Positions 61,201 through 64,000 of a stretch of DNA of 64,000 nucleotides are shown here, in pieces (position 1 is the stretch's first letter; each line of letters begins with the position of its first letter). Under the pieces are notes generated by a model. It was not told the DNA's origin. It made no database searches and saw only the letters and a list, made by a program, of their open reading frames with translations. This stretch comes from Enoplolaimus lenunculus. Taxonomy: Eukaryota > Nematoda > Enoplea > Enoplida > Thoracostomopsidae. The stretch is from contig JASANG010003223.1 of assembly GCA_030248215.1 (NCBI GenBank), positions 124,001 through 188,000 of the forward strand. Reading direction: 5' to 3'. The translations under genes were made by a program, and so were the position numbers.

Positions 61201-64000
61201 ATCAAAGAATCAACAACAGTTTTGTTTCATGATTATAACCGTCGCATGACAATTTATTCGTTCAGCTTTTCTGATGTTGGAATCTACAGATGTGTGGCGT
61301 GGAATTCTAAAGGCACCGATCATCGAGATATTACTCTTGAAATGTCAAGTTTGTGCAGTGTGCTCGGAACGGGACCGTAGCCGTGGAGGGGAGGGGACTC
61401 AGCCACCCTGAAACATTTCGGCCCCCCAAGAAAATTATTTCAGCTTTGCTTGCAAATCATTAAAAACCCTTGACTGCTCCTCCTGAATAATTTTTAGCCC
61501 CCTAGCAAGGTGAGCTGGCCACGGGCCAGGCGGCTCTGAATAGCATTTTTTTATTTACCTTAGTCTCGGTTCATGTAAAGATGAAGAGCGCGGGCCTGCA
61601 ATAGAATAAGCTTAAGCTTAAGACTAAATTTTTGTTTTGGCTTAGGCGTAGGCTTAGCTATAAGCAAATTTTTGCGCTTAGGCTTAGGAATTTGCTTATA
61701 TGTATTACGGAAACTTTTGCTTTATATAATGTTAACGCTAATATGCGGCGAAGAATATAAGTATTGCTTTTCTTGAATTTTATGGGTAAAGCGTAGGTCC
61801 TAAGTGACCCACTAGGTTTAGATATAGACTACAACAATGAAAAAGTAGTTTAGATAAAAAGATGTGTAGCATAGTTATAGCCTGACTAAAATAATTTGTT
61901 ACAACTGTTTGGTTCATGTAAAGATGAAGAGCGCGGGCCTGCAATGGAATAAGCTTAAGCTTAAGACTAAATTTTTGTTTTGGCTTAGGCGTAGGCTTAG
62001 CTATAAGCAAATTTTTGCGCTTAGGCTTAGGAATTTGCTTATATGTATTACGGAAACTTTTGCTTTATATAATGTTAACGCTAATATGCGGCGAAGAATA
62101 TAAGTATTGCTTTTCTTGAATTTTATGGGTAAAGCGTAGGTCCTAAGTGACCCACTAGGTTTAGATATAGACTACAACAATGAAAAAGTAGTTTAGATAA
62201 AAAGATGTGTAGCATAGTTATAGCCTGACTAAAATAATTTGTTACAACTGTTTGGTTCATGTAAAGATGAAGAGCGCGGGCCTGCAATGGAATAAGCTTA
62301 AGCTTAAGACTAAATTTTTGTTTTGGCTTAGGCGTAGGCTTAGCTATAAGCAAATTTTTGCGCTTAGGCTTAGGAATTTGCTTATATGTATTACGGAAAC
62401 TTTTGCTTTATATAATGTTAACGCTAATATGCGGCGAAGAATATAAGTATTGCTTTTCTTGAATTTTATGGGTAAAGCGTAGGTCCTAAGTGACCCACTA
62501 GGTTTAGATATAGACTACAACAATGAAAAAGTAGTTTAGATAAAAAGATGTGTAGCATAGTTATAGCCGGACTAAAATAATTTGTTACAACTGTTTGGTT
62601 CATGTAAAGATCAGGTGATGATCGCTTTTCCGTAGGACTGCAATAGAGTACGATTAAGCTATAGACTATCTCTTGCTTATGCTTTAGGCATAGACTTAGG
62701 TTTAGGCTTTGGTATAGGTTTATGCTTGCGCTTACGCGTAGACATAAGTTATACTACCGCTTACGCTTGAACTTTGGCTCAGGCACACGCTTAGGATTAT
62801 GCAAATACTAGTACGGCGGTCCTGTTCTATACATAGGCCTAAACTTTCCACATCTCGGTGAAATTCTTTGTTCATAGATGCTTTGCTTGTTTGTATGATA
62901 AAATCGCCGCTTACCGGTGTTAGCAGATTCTAGTCCACTTTAAGAAATGATCGAAATCAAACAGAAATGTATGAAGCATGGGATCGTATATAAAATTTTC
63001 CCCTCAGTTAAAGTTAAGGCTTCAGTTTAGGCAAATGCTTACGAAAGTCTTAAGCATAGGTAAGCCTTTTTATGAGCCTAAGTCTACGCGTGCGGAGGTA
63101 GTGTAACAACGCTCAAAGCACACATGCATATTTTATATTATACAAAAAATGCAGTATTTAGTCATTGTGTTTCAGTGAAGCCACTTCTAATCTCTGGTCT
63201 CAGTGATCAAATAGTTGAATCCGGGCAAGACTTGAACCTTTATGTCGCCGCTACAGGAATTCCGACAGTGGTGTATGAGTGGTTTTACAATGGAACTCCA
63301 ATAAATGGTTTAACTGCCGACCACGCCGTAGCGAACAAAACGTCAGTATCTCAAAACAGGTAAGGCGCTGTTTGCATCTACCGTTGCGGTGCCGATTGTT
63401 ACACATAAACCGTCGTGTATATTTGAGAACACGGAATTTTAATCTCATACTGTAGTGACCCGAATAAGAGGAAGGTATAGAAGAGGGGGGTCCCTATTTT
63501 GAGTCCCAATCAATAGGAGTCTGTATCCACAATAAGAGGCAGTACCCGAATAGAGTCCCTAGACCCAAATTATTGTCAATAAATGTCAATTAATCCTACT
63601 TGTAGTGCATGACTTTAGGACCAAATAAAGTTGAGTTCGAAACTTTGAAGCATATTTAAGTTTGAATGTACATTCCAAAGTATAACCTTGCATTATCGCT
63701 CAAGTTTTGAAAGACAAATCTCAGGCAAAAATGCTGGCAAAGCTGAATGTTTATTTTTTGGCCAGGAACCGGAGGCAGAGCTTCGTTTGCACCGCGCAAA
63801 TATACATTCTATATTCTATTTATGTATATTGTTTTTAATCCCGCTCTAAACGTTGTTTTGCTTCTAAGCAGTTTCTGACAGCTGCGCCAATACCGAAAGC
63901 CAACAGGACCATGTCATCTATTAGGGTCTGCCCGCAAAACTAAAATTAACCGAAAGAATACGAGTTGTTATGTTATATGGGGATGGTCGACTTAGTTTTA
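50340..64000 (+). CDS. Cont: Contactin with C-type lectin domain, spliced gene span (5' part; continues right)
   Basis: Contactins are cell-surface adhesion proteins, usually GPI-linked, that work with neurexin IV/Caspr and neurofascin/neuroglian at septate or paranodal junctions and in axon growth. The exons placed here are the signal peptide (50340-50412), the lectin domain (52706-52920, 53839-53999, 54347-54429), Ig1 (55401-55549, 57086-57236), Ig2 (58332-58421, 59806-60024), Ig3 (60386-60497, 61161-61348) and the first half of Ig4 (63176-63359). All junctions keep frame. Lectin followed by Ig1-Ig4 matches Drosophila Contactin in order and in spacing of Cys and Trp. Two more Ig domains and FnIII domains are expected to the right. 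Confidence 0.88.
52231..52290. repeat. Perfect (ATA)20 microsatellite
   Basis: Sixty bases of uninterrupted ATA in the first contactin intron. Confidence 0.97.
52411..52527 (+). CDS. Possible contactin exon between signal peptide and lectin domain
   Basis: The stretch from acceptor CTGAATCAG to donor GGCG|GTGATC is 117 bp, phase 1 to 1, open in one frame (..YRGETPTISGRGCQ.. to ..RWRQNLYGG). It would insert 39 residues in frame between the signal peptide and the lectin domain, where Drosophila Contactin has a long low-complexity extension. There is no recognisable domain; support is only splice sites and phase. Confidence 0.3.
52706..52920 (+). CDS. Cont: Contactin C-type lectin domain, part 1
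   Basis: The exon has acceptor TTTTGAACAG and donor CGTCAG|GTACTA; it is 215 bp, phase 1 to 0. It encodes KCSTPWKTGPQSCYLF, the usual N-terminal Cys pair of long-form lectin domains, then KAEEKCDGFGAHLVSLESEL, matching the conserved A-x-x-x-C...GAHLVS(I/L)-x-S-x-x-E helix. It ends in ARVDYSRQ before the WHTSG strand carried by the next exon. Confidence 0.87.
52921..53838 (+). other. Contactin lectin-domain intron
   Basis: Contains GAAATTTTAAGACTGAAATG and CTTAAAATTCAGACAATAT motifs that read like an eroded inverted-repeat element (about 53390-53740). No exon seen. Confidence 0.4.
53839..53999 (+). CDS. Cont: Contactin C-type lectin domain, part 2
   Basis: The exon has acceptor AATATTGCAG and donor GTTCT|GTGAGT; it is 161 bp, phase 0 to 2. 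It begins TWHTSGSQQKDNWVWQTTSG, equivalent to the W-x-T-S-G...W-x-W strand of contactin lectin domains, and continues with HTGVENIIFNF to GNYVL. It lacks EPN/QPD and WND calcium and sugar ligands, so carbohydrate binding is unlikely. Confidence 0.82.
54347..54429 (+). CDS. Cont: Contactin C-type lectin domain, end
   Basis: The acceptor TTTTTTAG leads to TPTKQDTKLPFICEIPKSD; LPFICE is the last strand of the lectin fold with the final cysteine. The donor is GACA|GTAAGA (phase 1, 83 bp), preferred over AAG|GTGGCA because the Ig1 exon enters in phase 1. Confidence 0.78.
54655..54715. repeat. TATA/CATATA low-complexity tract
   Basis: Alternating TA with CATATATA blocks, nearly palindromic (ACATATATATGTATATATAA and on). 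It lies in the intron between the lectin domain and Ig1. Confidence 0.85.
55401..55549 (+). CDS. Cont: Contactin Ig1, first half
   Basis: The acceptor is CGAAGCACAG and the donor TTGAAG|GTTTGC; the exon is 149 bp, phase 1 to 0. It encodes MMPKFVVEPEDS, RFACAAENYG and NYHWYQVPELK: the first Ig strand, the core Cys and the core Trp. It aligns with Drosophila Contactin Ig1 (GPYFIKQPRD... LSCLAGG... YTWYKE). Confidence 0.82.
55662..55750. mobile_element. CTGTAGTGACCC MITE, eroded end
   Basis: GAATAAGAGGGGGGTGCTGA, TATTTAGTTGATCCTCTGTA and GTTATTCGGTTGCAGACTGT match the left end of the family without its outermost bases. Confidence 0.5.
56245..56416. mobile_element. CTGTAGTGACCC MITE, one end only
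   Basis: Family sequence from ATACGTTTAATTCAACGAAT to GGGCACTACAG. It sits 11 bases from the next full copy (56428) in the Ig1 intron of contactin. Confidence 0.65.
56428..56822. mobile_element. CTGTAGTGACCC MITE, full copy 3 (395 bp)
   Basis: CTGTAGTGACGCGAATAAG ... CTTATTCGGGCCACTACAG with TA on both sides, in the reverse orientation to 20957. It lies in the Ig1 intron of contactin. Confidence 0.8.
57086..57236 (+). CDS. Cont: Contactin Ig1, second half
   Basis: The acceptor is TTTTATGTTTGCAG and the donor ACAG|GTATAT; the exon is 151 bp, phase 0 to 1. It encodes NRYAIINGDLAIRNVAVNE and then YGMYYCESNNSVG, the classical L-x-I...Y-x-C end of an Ig domain. It matches DRYTISGGNLII...GAYHCVAENKFG. 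Confidence 0.9.
57335..58128. repeat. Tandem array, four units of exactly 198 bp
   Basis: AACTATGAAGTTATTTTTGT recurs at 57335, 57533, 57731 and 57929. Each unit holds a GGCTTA hexamer block, ACTTCTGTTACGGCCCTCAG and GGGCAGTGTTTGTTATCAAT. Units differ at only a few bases, with units 3 and 4 closest. It fills most of the Ig1-Ig2 contactin intron. Confidence 0.93.
58332..58421 (+). CDS. Cont: Contactin Ig2, first half
   Basis: The acceptor is TTACTTTTCAG and the donor TTCA|GTATGT; the exon is 90 bp, phase 1 to 1. It encodes ELNIFAPRRLDFYARENTG and then ASISCEEPDIF, ending just after the first core cysteine. Its counterpart is the second, atypical Ig domain of Drosophila Contactin (..SIFCDPP..). 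Confidence 0.82.
58708..58892. mobile_element. CGACAAGTTGTCG-rich inverted-repeat element
   Basis: CGACAGTTCATCGCCCGACA at the left and GTTGCCGGGCGACAAGCTGT at the right are imperfect inverted repeats. Related words occur at about 4707 (GAATTGTCGAGTTGATT) and 37600 (AACAAGTTGTCGGGC). Confidence 0.4.
58976..59760. mobile_element. GGGTAAAG/CCCGCGGGT repeat-bounded element
   Basis: Both ends are thick with CCCGCGGGTA, GGGTAAAGAA and AATTTTGCGC words in opposing orientation (59000-59060 and 59640-59740). The interior shows no coding sequence I recognise. It lies in the intron that splits Ig2. Confidence 0.4.
59806..60024 (+). CDS. Cont: Contactin Ig2, second half
   Basis: The acceptor is AATCTTTCAG and the donor CCTG|GTACGT; the exon is 219 bp, phase 1 to 1. 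It encodes NQPVFHWSYNSP (core Trp), RVYIDLIGTLHFAHVLGKD and FFSCAASESDDKG (second Cys), then YGPYFLVEVQPQP. It aligns with RVFVSRDGALYFSFIETVDR...YSCTVQ...GPFFPLRV of Drosophila Contactin; this long Ig2 is specific to contactin. Confidence 0.9.
60386..60497 (+). CDS. Cont: Contactin Ig3, first half
   Basis: The acceptor is TTATTTTTAG and the donor GGAAA|GTGAGA; the exon is 112 bp, phase 1 to 2. It encodes VNQPAYWPPKIV, EFPKSYPEIPLY and IVTLECVAYG. FPKSYPEIP aligns with FPKVFPEAP, a contactin-family signature at the start of Ig3, and LECVAYG is the first core-Cys strand. Confidence 0.9.
61161..61348 (+). CDS. Cont: Contactin Ig3, second half
   Basis: The acceptor is ATTTATCATTCAG and the donor TCAA|GTTTGT; the exon is 188 bp, phase 2 to 1. 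Joined to 60386-60497 it reads AYGNPAPSILWKKDSVEI, then SFSDVGIYRCVAWNSKGTD and ITLEM, a complete Ig fold (Cys...Trp...D-x-G-x-Y-x-C). Confidence 0.91.
61365..61545. repeat. Dispersed AAGGTGAGCTGGC repeat, copy 3
   Basis: It runs from CGGGACCGTAGCCGTGG to GGTGAGCTGGCCACGGGCC, starting just after the Ig3 donor in a contactin intron. The ends contain GGCC/CCACGG motifs in inverted orientation. Confidence 0.45.
61568..62840. mobile_element. hAT-like hexamer MITE with tandemly amplified left part (343-bp units)
   Basis: GGTTCATGTAAAGATGAAGA occurs at 61568, 61911 and 62254, with a start at 62597, so three full units of 343 bp are nearly identical. After them a non-repeated stretch runs to GTCCTGTTCTATACATAGGC (about 62839), the family's right end. 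The GGTTCATGTAAAGA unit start resembles the family's left end. The open frames in the units are repeat artefacts. Confidence 0.85.
63176..63359 (+). CDS. Cont: Contactin Ig4, first half (core Cys replaced)
   Basis: The acceptor is CATTGTGTTTCAG and the donor AACAG|GTAAGG; the exon is 184 bp, phase 1 to 2. It encodes MKPLLISGLSDQIVESGQDL, NLYVAATGIP and VYEWFYNGTPING. It aligns with Ig4 of Drosophila Contactin (MRPQFTIPL... TFICEAFAIP... YTWYKN), but the first core Cys is replaced (NLYVAATG). The rest of Ig4 is beyond the window or in a short exon I could not identify. Confidence 0.85.
63450..63710. mobile_element. CTGTAGTGACCC MITE, truncated copy
   Basis: It starts CTGTAGTGACCCGAATAAG and follows the family to TTGCATTATCGCTCAAG, then stops matching. 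It lies after the Ig4 exon. Confidence 0.65.
63711..64000 (+). other. Contactin intron, right edge
   Basis: Plain sequence after the truncated MITE. I could not find the second half of Ig4 here. Confidence 0.4.

Larger units (their letters stand above)
61349..63175 (+). other. Contactin intron Ig3-Ig4
   Basis: Filled by the repeat at 61365-61545 and the tandemly amplified MITE at 61568-62840, with a hexamer tract near 63010-63085. No exon. Confidence 0.6.

Noticed and set aside
60902-61249. 115-codon frame overlapping Ig3
   Set aside because: It overlaps the Ig3 acceptor in another frame and ends inside the exon; the Ig3 reading is clearly the real one.
61780-62353. Duplicated identical frames (Lys/Pro-rich start)
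   Set aside because: They are reading frames through the 343-bp tandem units, not genes.
1-64000. Retrovirus-like or LINE coding sequence
   Set aside because: I looked for reverse transcriptase, integrase and long terminal repeats and saw none; the mobile DNA here is short, non-coding and inverted-repeat bounded.

Overview
This window looks like nuclear DNA of an invertebrate animal. It is AT-rich and intron-rich, carries many short inverted-repeat DNA transposon remnants, and has no bacterial-style gene packing. Two large spliced genes fill most of it, and both are recognisable only after splicing, so the exons were read by hand from homology, splice signals and intron phase.

(1) Agrin, minus strand, from position 41535 leftwards and running off the left edge. 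Three exons (39.6-41.5 kb) encode a signal peptide and an NtA (laminin-binding) domain. A separate exon at 27.4-27.9 kb encodes a cytoplasmic tail plus one membrane-spanning segment, that is, a type II membrane N-terminus. Both end in phase 1 and both can join the same 12-residue linker exon at 25.6 kb. The first eight follistatin/Kazal-like units follow at 24.7 kb and then from 9.1 kb down to 1. The rest of agrin (laminin-EGF, last FS, SEA, LamG) must lie beyond the left edge.

(2) A contactin, plus strand, from about 50.3 kb and running off the right edge. It has a signal peptide, a C-type lectin domain in three exons, then Ig1, Ig2, Ig3 and the first half of Ig4. A lectin domain ahead of the Ig domains is the invertebrate (Drosophila Contactin-like) layout, not the vertebrate one.

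The two genes are head to head, separated by about 8.8 kb (41.5-50.3 kb) in which I see no convincing gene. NtA-bearing agrin together with lectin-bearing contactin suggests a non-vertebrate deuterostome. A tunicate is my best guess, but the sequence does not prove it.

Introns and intergenic DNA are crowded with non-autonomous DNA elements, several in multiple copies: a TA-flanked element with CTGTAGTGACCC ends; a hAT-like element with 8-bp target duplications filled with telomere-like CCTAAG hexamers; a 252-bp GAGTTGATT element; a GC-rich CGTCCG element; a GTTTCCG-rich element; a foldback GAGTCAAATT element; and a 1.14-kb element with about 64-bp terminal inverted repeats. Two near-perfect tandem arrays (four 198-bp units, three 343-bp units) lie in contactin introns. 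I saw no retrovirus-like coding sequence, no intact transposase, no CRISPR and no intact RNA gene (one degenerate tRNA at 25.4 kb and one weaker tRNA-like sequence at 11.7 kb).
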